NCBI GenBank assembly: GCA_007125175.1
Contig: SLDS01000128.1
Location: 1-39,460 of the forward strand
Source: Flavobacteriales bacterium
Lineage (GTDB): Bacteria > Bacteroidota > Bacteroidia > Flavobacteriales_D > Cryomorphaceae
Length of the DNA stretch: 39,460 nucleotides
Reading direction: 5' to 3'
Position 1 is the stretch's first letter, and every line of letters begins with the position of its first letter. Under the pieces are notes generated by a model. The model had not been told where the DNA came from. It worked only from the letters and a program-made list of their open reading frames with translations, and did not search any database. The position numbers and the translations under genes are program-made. Shown here piece by piece: positions 32,772 to 39,460 of the stretch.

Positions 32772-34904
32772 TTACACCCTGATGCCGAGCAGGCATACAT
32801 CGTCGATCTGCTCATTGTCGCCGCGCCACATCTCGAAGGTCTTGGCCAATAGAATCTCCTGCTCCTTGAGGCTGTGGCTTGCCAGTTCTGAAATAATTTG
32901 AAGCAGGGGTTTGGTTTTGAGCTTCTTGTCATTGGGGCCGCCAAACTGGTCGGGAAAGCCATCGGTGAAAGCGTAGAGGGTATCGCCCTCCTGAAGCTGC
33001 AATTCGCGATCGGTGAAAAGGCCCTCTTCGGATACAAAGTCGGCCCCGAGTGAGATGCGATCGCCCTTGAGCTCAATGAAGTTCCCATCTCTGAACACGT
33101 AGAGATTGTTTTTAGCTCCTGCAAAAAAGAGCTTGCGCTCCAGCGGATTGTACGCGCAAAGTACGAGATCCATCCCGTCTCTTACCGAAGATTCCTCCCC
33201 GGATTGCTGCAAGCTCCTCACGATTTCATTGTTGATGAAGCGCAGGGCACTGGCCGGGCTGTTCACCTCGGGGTGATTCACGCAGCGATCCAGCCCATTG
33301 TGGCCCAGCATACTCATCAGGGCACCAGGCACCCCATGTCCTGTACAATCCACGGCGGCAAAAAGGCTCAGCCTGGGGCCACCTCTCCAAGGATTTTCCT
33401 CGCTGCTCTGGCCAAACCAGTAAAAGTCGCCACTTACAATGTCGCGGGGTTTGTACAGCACAAAGCTCTCGTGAAAGAGCTGCGAAATAGAGGACTGAGA
33501 AGGCAAGAGCGATTTCTGAATGCGCTCTGCATAGCGTATGCTTGAGAGGATCTCCTCCTTTTGGTTTTCCACTACAGCCTTTTGGGCCTGTATCTCCTCT
33601 GTGCGCTCGGTCACTTTTTGCTCCAGCTCCTCATTGGCCTTGGCCTTCATGGTATTGATGGTGACCAGCCTGGAAAAGGCTTCCTCGCGAAATCGCTTGA
33701 ACTTGTCCACAATCGCAAATGAGAGCAAGATGACCTCAGCCGCCGATCCGATCTGCAAGCCATAAGCCGCATAAAAATCACTCTTGGTCAGGCCAAAATT
33801 GTTGAGCACAAAAAAGAACACTGTGATCACCAGCACCACAAAGGCAAGCAAAAAATAACGGGCCGGCTTGAATCCCCGACGCATCACCATAAATGCCACC
33901 GGAATGATGAGGATATTGAGAAGAAGCGCGATGGAATTGATAGCCAGAACGGAAACATGAAAAGTGAGCGGGGTGTAGATCAATGCCAGCAAACAATTGG
34001 CAGCCACCGCATAGCTCACCCAGGTAAAGGCCTTGTGGAGCCGGGGATAGAACTCGTACAACTGCAAAAAGTACTGAGTGAAACGGATGAGTGCGTAGAT
34101 GCTCGCTGAGGCAAAAAAGGGATTGGCAATATTGGCCAGATAGGGCGACTCAGGCCACAAATAGCGGTATGCAAAACCTCCCAGAGAGAGCTGTAGCATG
34201 AGCAGGAAAAACACATAGGCCACATAGTATAGCGATGAGCGCTCCCGAATGATCAGATAGATGAAGAGGTTGAAAAGGAGCACAAAAAGGATGATGCCAA
34301 AATAGCTGCCCTGAAGAAGTCTGTCCTTCTCATCCCGCAGGTTGATCTCCGAAGCCGAGCGCAATCTCAGCGGTACTTGCAGCTGCTCACCTGCGGATGA
34401 CACTTCGAGCAAATACTCCTTGCTGCCATTGGCCTGTACATCTATCGGAAAGAGGATGTTGAGATGGCTGAGAGGGCGCTCCGAAAAGGCGTAGTCATCT
34501 CCTGCCCTGTAGAGACGAACGGCTCTATTGGCCCGCAATTCATAGAGATTGCATTGATTGAGAATGGGATTATTGACTTCAAGGATGCGGCTCATCTTGT
34601 AGTCCTTGCCATTGAGCACGCGGAGCTTGAGCCAGTGCCGGGCTGTGCTGAAACCAAAAGTGGGAACATCGTCGGCGGCATGAAAGGATTCATCGCTGTA
34701 GCCAGCGAGCTCCTGAGCCTCCAGCTGCCAATCTTCATCGGCGATATAGCCGATCACTGTAAGAGGATGCTCATCCTGATTGTACGAACCTTCGGGCCCA
34801 GCCTTGGCCTTGCCCGCAGCGCTGCCGCATGCATAAAGGGCAAGTATGAGCAGAAAGCCCATTGCTTTCCTCAGTATTCCGTATGCAGGGGAGGGCAATT
34901 TCAT
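32772..34904 (-). CDS. 7TMR-DISM membrane protein with SpoIIE-type PP2C phosphatase domain
   Basis: The 710-residue protein starts MKLPSPAYGILRKAMGFLL with a signal sequence and a possible lipobox (LALYAC, Cys26). An extracytoplasmic sensory domain of the 7TMR-DISM extracellular type follows (about 45-190, including FSTARHWLKLRV), then seven hydrophobic segments (about 200-400), a coiled coil (about 420-465, rich in Glu and Gln) and a SpoIIE/PP2C-like Ser/Thr phosphatase (about 480-710). Phosphatase motifs are PRDIVSGDFYWF, AAVDCTGHGVPGALMS, LYAFTDGFPDQFGG and IDDVCLLGIRV, with the metal-binding Asp residues intact. In known pathways such proteins dephosphorylate anti-anti-sigma factors; no partner is encoded here. 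ATG 34904 gives a normal N-terminus. Confidence 0.9.
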   Translation of the reverse strand: MKLPSPAYGILRKAMGFLLILALYACGSAAGKAKAGPEGSYNQDEHPLTVIGYIADEDWQLEAQELAGYSDESFHAADDVPTFGFSTARHWLKLRVLNGKDYKMSRILEVNNPILNQCNLYELRANRAVRLYRAGDDYAFSERPLSHLNILFPIDVQANGSKEYLLEVSSAGEQLQVPLRLRSASEINLRDEKDRLLQGSYFGIILFVLLFNLFIYLIIRERSSLYYVAYVFFLLMLQLSLGGFAYRYLWPESPYLANIANPFFASASIYALIRFTQYFLQLYEFYPRLHKAFTWVSYAVAANCLLALIYTPLTFHVSVLAINSIALLLNILIIPVAFMVMRRGFKPARYFLLAFVVLVITVFFFVLNNFGLTKSDFYAAYGLQIGSAAEVILLSFAIVDKFKRFREEAFSRLVTINTMKAKANEELEQKVTERTEEIQAQKAVVENQKEEILSSIRYAERIQKSLLPSQSSISQLFHESFVLYKPRDIVSGDFYWFGQSSEENPWRGGPRLSLFAAVDCTGHGVPGALMSMLGHNGLDRCVNHPEVNSPASALRFINNEIVRSLQQSGEESSVRDGMDLVLCAYNPLERKLFFAGAKNNLYVFRDGNFIELKGDRISLGADFVSEEGLFTDRELQLQEGDTLYAFTDGFPDQFGGPNDKKLKTKPLLQIISELASHSLKEQEILLAKTFEMWRGDNEQIDDVCLLGIRV

Positions 34905-35036
34905 AGCTTCTTGGATACGTCTGTTCCGACAAAAAGTTGTGGCCGCGCTTGTCACTATTTTGCGGAAGCGCAAGTGGCAGCAAAACCCCAAGGGGGCACT
35001 AACTCAGCCATTGTTCTTCCGGATTACCAGCGCGAT

Positions 35037-35915
35037 TTAATTCGCCCGCATGCGGGCATTGACAAAGATCGCTGCGAGCAGTACGGCTGTCCCGGCATAG
35101 AAGCCTCCACTCATCTTTTCGCTTTCGCCAAAAATGAGCAATGCGAGCAGGATGCCATAGACAGGTTCCAGATTGATGCTCAAGGATACGGTGAAGGGTG
35201 TGAGTACCCGCATTACGCGCACGCTTGCCACAAATGCGAAGGCTGTGCACAGCGTGCCCAGAAGGGCTATCCATACCCAGTCCATGGCCGGCATGGAAAA
35301 GAGCTCTGTGCCGAGCTTGCCGCGAAATGCCAGCCACAGGAGTATGGCCAAGCTGCCTGAGATCATCTCCACCAGGCTGATGCGAATGGGATTGTCATGC
35401 CGGATAAAGGTGCCATTGAGCACATTGAACAGAGCAGCCAAGAAGGCGGAACTCAGGGCATAGGCAATGCCAAGGGCATACTGACTCTCAAAACTGAAAA
35501 TCAAACCCAGCCCAAAGATGACGGCAAGCCCGAGAAGCAATTCGCCGAGGTGCAAGCGCCTCTTGAAAGCCAGGGGTTCGATGAGGGCCGTGAACAGGGT
35601 AGCCGCGCTCATACAAGCGAGCGTCACAGAGACATTGCTCACCTTCACCGCTTCGAAAAAGGTGATCCAATGAGCTGCAATGACAAGGCCCACAAGGGCG
35701 TAGCGGTGGGCATTCAGCCACAAAGATTTTCGGATGATACCGCTCAGATAGCCAAAAGCGGCTATGCCCGCAGCCGCTATGAGCATGCGCCAGAGCACAA
35801 GCTGATCGGAGGGGGTCTCAATGAGTTTTCCCAAAATGGCCGTAAAGCCAAAAATAAATACCACAAGGTGAAGCAAGGCCACATGGGCCCGCTTGCTCTC
35901 AACGCGGAGTTTCAT
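35037..35915 (-). CDS. DMT-family (EamA) transporter
   Basis: The 292-residue inner-membrane protein has ten hydrophobic segments in two homologous halves, the drug/metabolite transporter layout. The first half holds GFTAILGKLI and ALVGLVIAAHWITFFEAVKV; the second has LGTLCTAFAFVASVRVMR and the family motif SLSINLEPVYGILLALLIFGE. The C-terminus is short and basic. Substrate unknown; such proteins often export amino acids or nucleosides. ATG 35915 lies inside the DUF502 gene (17-nt overlap), indicating coupling. Confidence 0.9.
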   Translation of the reverse strand: MKLRVESKRAHVALLHLVVFIFGFTAILGKLIETPSDQLVLWRMLIAAAGIAAFGYLSGIIRKSLWLNAHRYALVGLVIAAHWITFFEAVKVSNVSVTLACMSAATLFTALIEPLAFKRRLHLGELLLGLAVIFGLGLIFSFESQYALGIAYALSSAFLAALFNVLNGTFIRHDNPIRISLVEMISGSLAILLWLAFRGKLGTELFSMPAMDWVWIALLGTLCTAFAFVASVRVMRVLTPFTVSLSINLEPVYGILLALLIFGESEKMSGGFYAGTAVLLAAIFVNARMRAN

Positions 35916-36543
35916 CCTGGATTTGCTGCCTGGGGCTGAGCCCTATCTCAGTAACCCCACCACTCACGATAAACTTCATAAACTCGGCCGTGGACACTTG
36001 CACAGGGGTCACGCTGGCGGCTGGCACGATGAAGATATTACCCGAAAAATTGTAGCTGTGGGGCATGTACACGGCCACCATATCGCTGCCGAGCCCCAGT
36101 GGGCTCAGGTCTTCGGCGGTGATGAATCCGGGCTTCTGTACGTGGCCATCCGGGGTGAGCTTCACCATCACCGGATGCGAAAAGCTCTTCTTTTGCCCGG
36201 TGAAGGCGCCGAGCAGATCGCTCACTGCGGTATAGAAAGTCTTAACGATGGGCACCCGATCGAGCACAGCATTGGCCCTGCGGATGATGGGCTGGGAGAT
36301 GAAGCTAGAACCCAGATAACCCAGGGCAGTGATGGTGATCAAAAGAATGAGCAGGCCCAGGCCGGGTATCTTGGTTGGGATCAGGCCATCGAGAAATACG
36401 AAGAGGGCATAGACCACATATACGAGCACAAAGGTAGGCACCACGAGGAGCAGGCCCTTGAGGAAGAAGCCAAGCATCCGTCGCTTGAGTGGCTTTCGCG
36501 GTTCGATTGGATAAGTCATAGGCGTGGGCTTATTGAGGTTCAT
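35899..36543 (-). CDS. DUF502 family membrane protein
   Basis: The 214-residue protein matches DUF502: two N-terminal hydrophobic segments (LKGLLLVVPTFVLVYVVYAL and LGLLILLITITALGYLG), then the conserved VPIVKTFYTAVSDL, MVAVYMPHSYNFSG and a soluble C-terminal part. Its function is unknown; in plants the family includes LIKE-COV vesicle-trafficking proteins. ATG 36543 overlaps the mmcQ stop by 4 nt and its end overlaps the DMT transporter start, so the three form one operon under the promoter at 36921-36949. Confidence 0.9.
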   Translation of the reverse strand: MNLNKPTPMTYPIEPRKPLKRRMLGFFLKGLLLVVPTFVLVYVVYALFVFLDGLIPTKIPGLGLLILLITITALGYLGSSFISQPIIRRANAVLDRVPIVKTFYTAVSDLLGAFTGQKKSFSHPVMVKLTPDGHVQKPGFITAEDLSPLGLGSDMVAVYMPHSYNFSGNIFIVPAASVTPVQVSTAEFMKFIVSGGVTEIGLSPRQQIQDETPR

Positions 36544-36899
36544 GAAAGTTCATTCAAGGCATCACGGAGCTTTCTGCTCAGGCCCGCCACCACCAGCTCA
36601 TAGCTGTGGTCGATGAGCTCGCGCTGCAGCTCATCGGGCACATTGGCATGGGCTACGATGGTATTCCAATGCTTCTTATTGCTGTGCCATCCGGGCAGGA
36701 TGCCTTCGGGATATTGCTCGCGGAGTTCGATGGCCCTCTCCGGATCGCACTTGGCATTGAATCCCTTGTATTCATCCACATCGCAAATGGCAAACATCTT
36801 GCCCATGACCTTGTACACCAGGGTGCGATCGTCGAAGGGAAAGGTCTCCTCAGCCGCAAGCTTGGAGAGGCAGTGGGCGCGAAAAGCTTCTATGTGCAT
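36540..36899 (-). CDS. MmcQ/YjbR family protein
   Basis: The 119-residue cytosolic protein belongs to the MmcQ/YjbR family, which adopts a CyaY-like fold and is described as DNA-binding without a firm role. Typical phrases are ETFPFDDRTLVYKVMGKMFAI, YPEGILPGWHSNKKHWNTI and LIDHSYELVVAGLSRK. Length is normal. It is the first gene of a three-gene operon (with DUF502 and the DMT transporter) and lies about 15 nt behind its predicted transcription start. Confidence 0.9.
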   Translation of the reverse strand: MHIEAFRAHCLSKLAAEETFPFDDRTLVYKVMGKMFAICDVDEYKGFNAKCDPERAIELREQYPEGILPGWHSNKKHWNTIVAHANVPDELQRELIDHSYELVVAGLSRKLRDALNELS

Positions 36900-36920
36900 G
36901 GCTTCGGTCTTTTAGCGGGC

Positions 36921-36949
36921 CAAAGGTAGGGAGAATCGCATTGCTGCAA
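36921..36949 (-). promoter_or_regulatory. Predicted promoter of the mmcQ operon
   Basis: Reverse strand: TTG (36949-36947), an 18-nt spacer, TACCTTTG (36928-36921), a full consensus match with good spacing. The hairpin cluster at 36974-37117 lies directly upstream. Confidence 0.7.
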
Positions 36950-36973
36950 ATGGGTGAAATAGATACCCGCCTC

Positions 36974-37117
36974 TGCCTAATGGCACATTCGGGCAGACTT
37001 GCCCGGATGACACAAGTCGGACGAGTCCATCCGTCCGACTGGTATGGGGAGCGGGGTGGCAGGAGATATTTTTGATGAAGGCATCTGCACCCCGCTTTTG
37101 CAAAGCCTGGCCCATAC
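36974..37117. repeat. Cluster of five inverted repeats in the ompA-mmcQ intergenic region
   Basis: Within 144 nt the sequence holds three side-by-side hairpins and a nested pair. The first three are TGCC/GGCA (36974-36985, loop TAAT), CGGGCA/TGCCCG (36990-37005, 4-nt loop) and AGTCGGACG/CGTCCGACT (37015-37040, 9 bp, 8-nt loop). AGCGGGGTG/CACCCCGCT (37050-37096, 9 bp, 29-nt loop) is nested in GTATGGG/CCCATAC (37042-37117). No coding frame there resembles a protein. It may be a structured RNA, an interspersed palindromic repeat element or part of a 3' UTR. Confidence 0.6.
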
Positions 37118-37185
37118 ATCCTGAATTGACTAATGTGCACTCAGGACATTGAGCACAGTCTTGCTGGGAGCTTTGGCCTTCCGAA

Positions 37186-38076
37186 TCAATTCAAGAGGTC
37201 CATCAACTCATCGAGCTTAGGCGATAGGATGATTTCTGTGCGGCGATTGCTGGCCCTGCCCTCGGGAGTTTTGTTGTCGGCGCGCGGCTGGTACTCGCCC
37301 CTGCCAGCTGCCGTAAGCCGCGTAGGTGCAATACCGTGCTCATCGCTAAGCAGGCGCACGATGGAGGTTGCTCTGGCAGCACTCAGATCCCAATTGTCAT
37401 TGAAGACTGCCGTCTTGATGGGTACATTATCGGTGTGGCCCTCAACGAGTATGTCGATATCTTGGTTCTTTTGCAAAACCCCGGCAAGGGCTACGATGGC
37501 CTCCTTCCCTTTGTTTTCGACCCCGGCACTACCCGATCTGAAGAGGAGTTTATCGCTCATCGATACATACACCTTCCCGTTTTTGACTTCTACCGTGAGC
37601 TCGTCATCCTCAAATCCCAGCAGCGCATTGCGCAGCACGCTGTTCAGGCGGTCTGTAATGCTGTCCCGGCGGGCAATTTCGGCCTGCATTTCGCGAAGTG
37701 TTTTCTCGCGCTCCTGCAAGGTGCGCTCCTTCTCGCTGAGTTCTTCCGACTTCTTCACCAGATCCCTTCTCAACTCGTCGGTGGTGGCGGCACTCTCCTG
37801 CTGCAGGCGTTCATAGTCATCTTGCAAGGCCTGTCGGCTCTTACCGAGCTCCACATGCTCCTCGTGCAAACTGTCCAATTCTACCTTGAGCCCAGCGCTC
37901 AGCGCTTCTTCATCGGCCAATCGGGTGCAGAGGCTATCGCGCTCATCCACCACTTCCATTACAATGCGGGGTGCACGAAAATTGTCGGGGCGCGGCTCTC
38001 CACATTGGTATACCGGAGCGCAAGCACCGAGGAAGAGCAATATCAAACAGGCAAAGAGGGAAATTCTTAATCTCAT
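37186..38076 (-). CDS. OmpA-family peptidoglycan-binding lipoprotein with coiled coil
   Basis: The 296-residue protein has a lipoprotein signal ending LLFLGAC (Cys19), a long coiled coil (about 55-135, Glu/Lys/Leu heptads such as KKSEELSEKERTLQEREKTL) and an OmpA C-terminal domain (about 165-290). The peptidoglycan-binding motif reads LVEGHTDNVPI...NWDLSAARATSIV and ends GRASNRRTEIIL. It should be anchored in the outer membrane with the OmpA domain touching the cell wall, joined by the coiled-coil spacer. I chose ATG 38076; an in-frame extension upstream to 38505 runs antisense through trpS. A full -7 match TACATTTG lies at 38107-38100 (reverse). Confidence 0.93.
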   Translation of the reverse strand: MRLRISLFACLILLFLGACAPVYQCGEPRPDNFRAPRIVMEVVDERDSLCTRLADEEALSAGLKVELDSLHEEHVELGKSRQALQDDYERLQQESAATTDELRRDLVKKSEELSEKERTLQEREKTLREMQAEIARRDSITDRLNSVLRNALLGFEDDELTVEVKNGKVYVSMSDKLLFRSGSAGVENKGKEAIVALAGVLQKNQDIDILVEGHTDNVPIKTAVFNDNWDLSAARATSIVRLLSDEHGIAPTRLTAAGRGEYQPRADNKTPEGRASNRRTEIILSPKLDELMDLLN

Positions 38077-38099
38077 GGCAGCTAGGCTTTGCATTTGAG

Positions 38100-38159
38100 C
38101 AAATGTAAGAATCCATCCGCTGCCACGGCCCATGCGCACGCCATATTTCCATACATTTG
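38100..38159. promoter_or_regulatory. Divergent -7 boxes for ompA-like gene and trpS
   Basis: TACATTTG occurs on the reverse strand at 38107-38100 (toward the OmpA-like gene) and again on the forward strand at 38152-38159 (toward trpS). Both match TAnnTTTG fully, each about 23 nt from its start codon. Neither has a TTG at 17-23 nt, so both promoters may be weak or activator-dependent. Confidence 0.45.
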
Positions 38160-38181
38160 CCCGCGAGCAATACACCTCCAC

Positions 38182-39150
38182 ATGGCACGCATACTCACAG
38201 GCATTCAAAGCACCGGCACTCCTCACCTGGGCAATATTCTCGGAGCCATTGAGCCCGCCATTGCCCTGGCCAATGCCGACAATAATGAGGCATTTTTTTT
38301 CATAGCCGACTTCCACTCGCTCACCGCTCTGAAAGATGCTGATACCCGCCGTCGCAATGTGCTGAGTACAGCAGCAGCCTGGCTGGCTTTTGGGCTGGAT
38401 ACAGAGCGCCACACCTTCTACAAGCAAAGCGATGTGGCTGAGGTGGCCGAGCTCAATTGGTACCTCTCCTGCTTCACCCCTTATCCCATGCTCGCCAATG
38501 CGCATAGCTTCAAGGACAAAAGCAGCCGCCTCAGCGATGTGAATGCGGGCTTATTTACCTATCCCGTGCTCATGGCTGCCGACATCCTGCTATACGATGC
38601 TGAACTGGTGCCCGTTGGCAAAGACCAATTGCAGCACCTGGAAATGACCCGTGACATTGGCAACTCCTTCAACCACTTGATGGGTGACACCTTGGTAATC
38701 CCCGAAGCACGGGTGAAGGAAGATACCATGTACATACCCGGCACCGACGGACAGAAAATGAGCAAGAGCTATGGCAATGTGATCGACATCTTTGCCCCTG
38801 AAAAAGTACTCAAGAAGACGGTTATGAGCATAGTGACAGACAGCAAGGCCTTGGAAGAGCCCAAGGATCCGGATACCTGCAATGTGTATGCGATCTACCG
38901 CTTGCTCGCAGATGCTACACGGCAAGCTGAGATGCGCGAGCACTACATGGCCGGCAATTACGGCTATGGTCACGCCAAAAAGGCTTTATTCGAATTGATT
39001 CTCGATCGATTTGCCGAAGAGCGCAAAATTTATGATGATCTCATCAAAGATCCCGGAAGCGTGGATGAGATACTCCACAAAGGAGCGGAAAAAGCACGTG
39101 AGACTGCCGGAGAGGTGCTGCTCAGGGTGCGCAAAGCTTTGGGATATTGA
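38182..39150 (+). CDS. trpS: Tryptophanyl-tRNA synthetase
   Basis: TrpS charges tRNA-Trp. The 322-residue class Ic enzyme has the HIGH-type signature as TPHLGN (13-18) in GIQSTGTPHLGN and the KMSKS loop at 192-196 (GQKMSKSYGN). FFIADFHSLTAL, PVGKDQLQHLEMTRDI and GLFTYPVLMAADILLY are family motifs. Length matches the bacterial enzyme. ATG 38182 (MARILTG) is the normal start; upstream in-frame ATG 38089 would include a meaningless extension across the promoter region. Confidence 0.97.
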   Translation: MARILTGIQSTGTPHLGNILGAIEPAIALANADNNEAFFFIADFHSLTALKDADTRRRNVLSTAAAWLAFGLDTERHTFYKQSDVAEVAELNWYLSCFTPYPMLANAHSFKDKSSRLSDVNAGLFTYPVLMAADILLYDAELVPVGKDQLQHLEMTRDIGNSFNHLMGDTLVIPEARVKEDTMYIPGTDGQKMSKSYGNVIDIFAPEKVLKKTVMSIVTDSKALEEPKDPDTCNVYAIYRLLADATRQAEMREHYMAGNYGYGHAKKALFELILDRFAEERKIYDDLIKDPGSVDEILHKGAEKARETAGEVLLRVRKALGY

Positions 39151-39316
39151 CAGATTTATGTTTCGAAGTGGTGGAGACCCTCTCAGCCTTGTGAAGATTA
39201 GAAGGAGCGATTGCATACCTTCGCATTATCAGCCATGTCGAGAAATGAGCAGACTTTAACCAGTTTTTGTTAAGAAATGAACTGTACCAAATTCGCTACG
39301 ATCGTCAGCTCGAGTG

Positions 39317-39371
39317 TTTTTCAGCCCTTGTTGTAGTTTGCCTCCAACGACATCGGTGTTGGGCTGAAAAA
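39317..39371. repeat. 11-bp inverted repeat near the right edge
   Basis: TTTTTCAGCCC (39317-39327) and GGGCTGAAAAA (39361-39371) are perfectly complementary with 33 nt between them. The left arm contains the stop codon of the possible reverse-strand gene described next. The reverse-strand transcript would not show a T-run after the stem, so it is not a standard terminator. Confidence 0.5.
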
Positions 39372-39460
39372 TGTATCGAGAGCCTTGTAATCGGGATCTT
39401 TGATTTCAAGAGGTCTCGATACCTTTTTCCCGGCACCAAAGTTTTTGGTTGGCGATGAGC
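39321..39460 (-). CDS. Possible 3' end of a reverse-strand gene entering from the right edge
   Basis: One reverse-strand frame is open from the window edge to a TGA at 39323-39321, coding 45 residues that end LDTFFSPTPMSLEANYNKG. Its composition (Lys, Asp, Glu, aromatic and Pro residues, few Arg and no Cys) is protein-like, unlike the Arg-rich alternative frames. No family is recognised. The call rests only on composition and the missing start lies outside the window, so it may be chance. It would converge with trpS, leaving about 170 nt without a gene (39151-39320). Confidence 0.3.
   Translation of the reverse strand, partial: SSPTKNFGAGKKVSRPLEIKDPDYKALDTFFSPTPMSLEANYNKG

Noticed and set aside
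36850-37140. Reverse-strand frame of 96 codons over the hairpin cluster
   Set aside because: It covers the palindromes and the mmcQ promoter, and the peptide is rich in Arg, Cys and Pro as expected from non-coding palindromic DNA.
38077-38505. N-terminal extension of the OmpA-like lipoprotein
   Set aside because: It would run antisense across the trpS start and place the lipoprotein signal in the middle of the protein.
39234-39272. Twelve-codon frame MSRNEQTLTSFC after trpS
   Set aside because: Too short to support; the upstream TACCTTCG box has a mismatch and a 24-nt spacer.
39317-39371. Integron attC site
   Set aside because: GTTGGGC fits the GTTRRRY box, but the partner arm reads GCCCTTG instead of RYYYAAC, and there are no cassettes or other attC-like sites.

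Overview
The window looks like a chromosomal segment of a member of the Bacteroidota, probably near the Flavobacteriia. Three kinds of evidence point there. Two secreted proteins end in the gliding-motility-type C-terminal sorting domain of the type IX secretion system (T9SS). Several genes carry the phylum's TTG-N17-23-TAnnTTTG promoter. Gene order around yceD-rpmF-fabH-accB-accC and the sequence style of DnaG, L32 and MetF also fit. By eye the base composition is close to half GC. No tRNA, rRNA, CRISPR array, complete insertion sequence or prophage was recognised.

Layout, left to right. (1) 1-5283: the 3' end of a T9SS cargo gene, metF (+), then ribE and a large adhesin-like T9SS cargo gene (-). 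(2) 5368-10577: a forward metabolic block with pdxA behind a possibly structured leader, DUF177/yceD-rpmF with a near-perfect promoter and a clear terminator, then fabH-accB-accC for fatty-acid initiation and malonyl-CoA supply, closed by a second terminator. (3) 10578-14229: a patch of decay and small genes, with an RHS-core remnant, a small protein of unknown function, dxs, and an antitoxin-like gene whose MazF/PemK-type toxin partner is reduced to a frameshifted stub. (4) 14288-20929: a compact tetR-tolC-adaptor-RND efflux operon (-) with overlapping genes and a candidate operator. (5) 21052-22827: a lipoprotein built from ten Cys-rich repeats. (6) 23007-24755: recJ (+). (7) 24742-30921: a reverse run of a secreted 529-residue protein, a long-chain prenyl diphosphate synthase, a MORN-type lipoprotein, dnaG and an MscS-family channel. 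(8) 30941-39150: an outer-membrane barrel candidate, rlmN, a 7TM SpoIIE-type phosphatase, a DMT transporter, DUF502, an MmcQ/YjbR protein, an OmpA-family lipoprotein and trpS. (9) The right edge holds a possible 3' end of a further reverse-strand gene.

Most genes are housekeeping. The less ordinary points are: a primase whose four zinc-ligand positions are all substituted; a toxin-antitoxin locus where the toxin has decayed but the antitoxin and its promoter look intact; the ten-repeat Cys-rich lipoprotein with long insertions at one fixed point of the repeat; a cluster of inverted repeats between the ompA-like gene and mmcQ; and the hairpin-rich leader of pdxA. I found no convincing complete new defence or mobile system.
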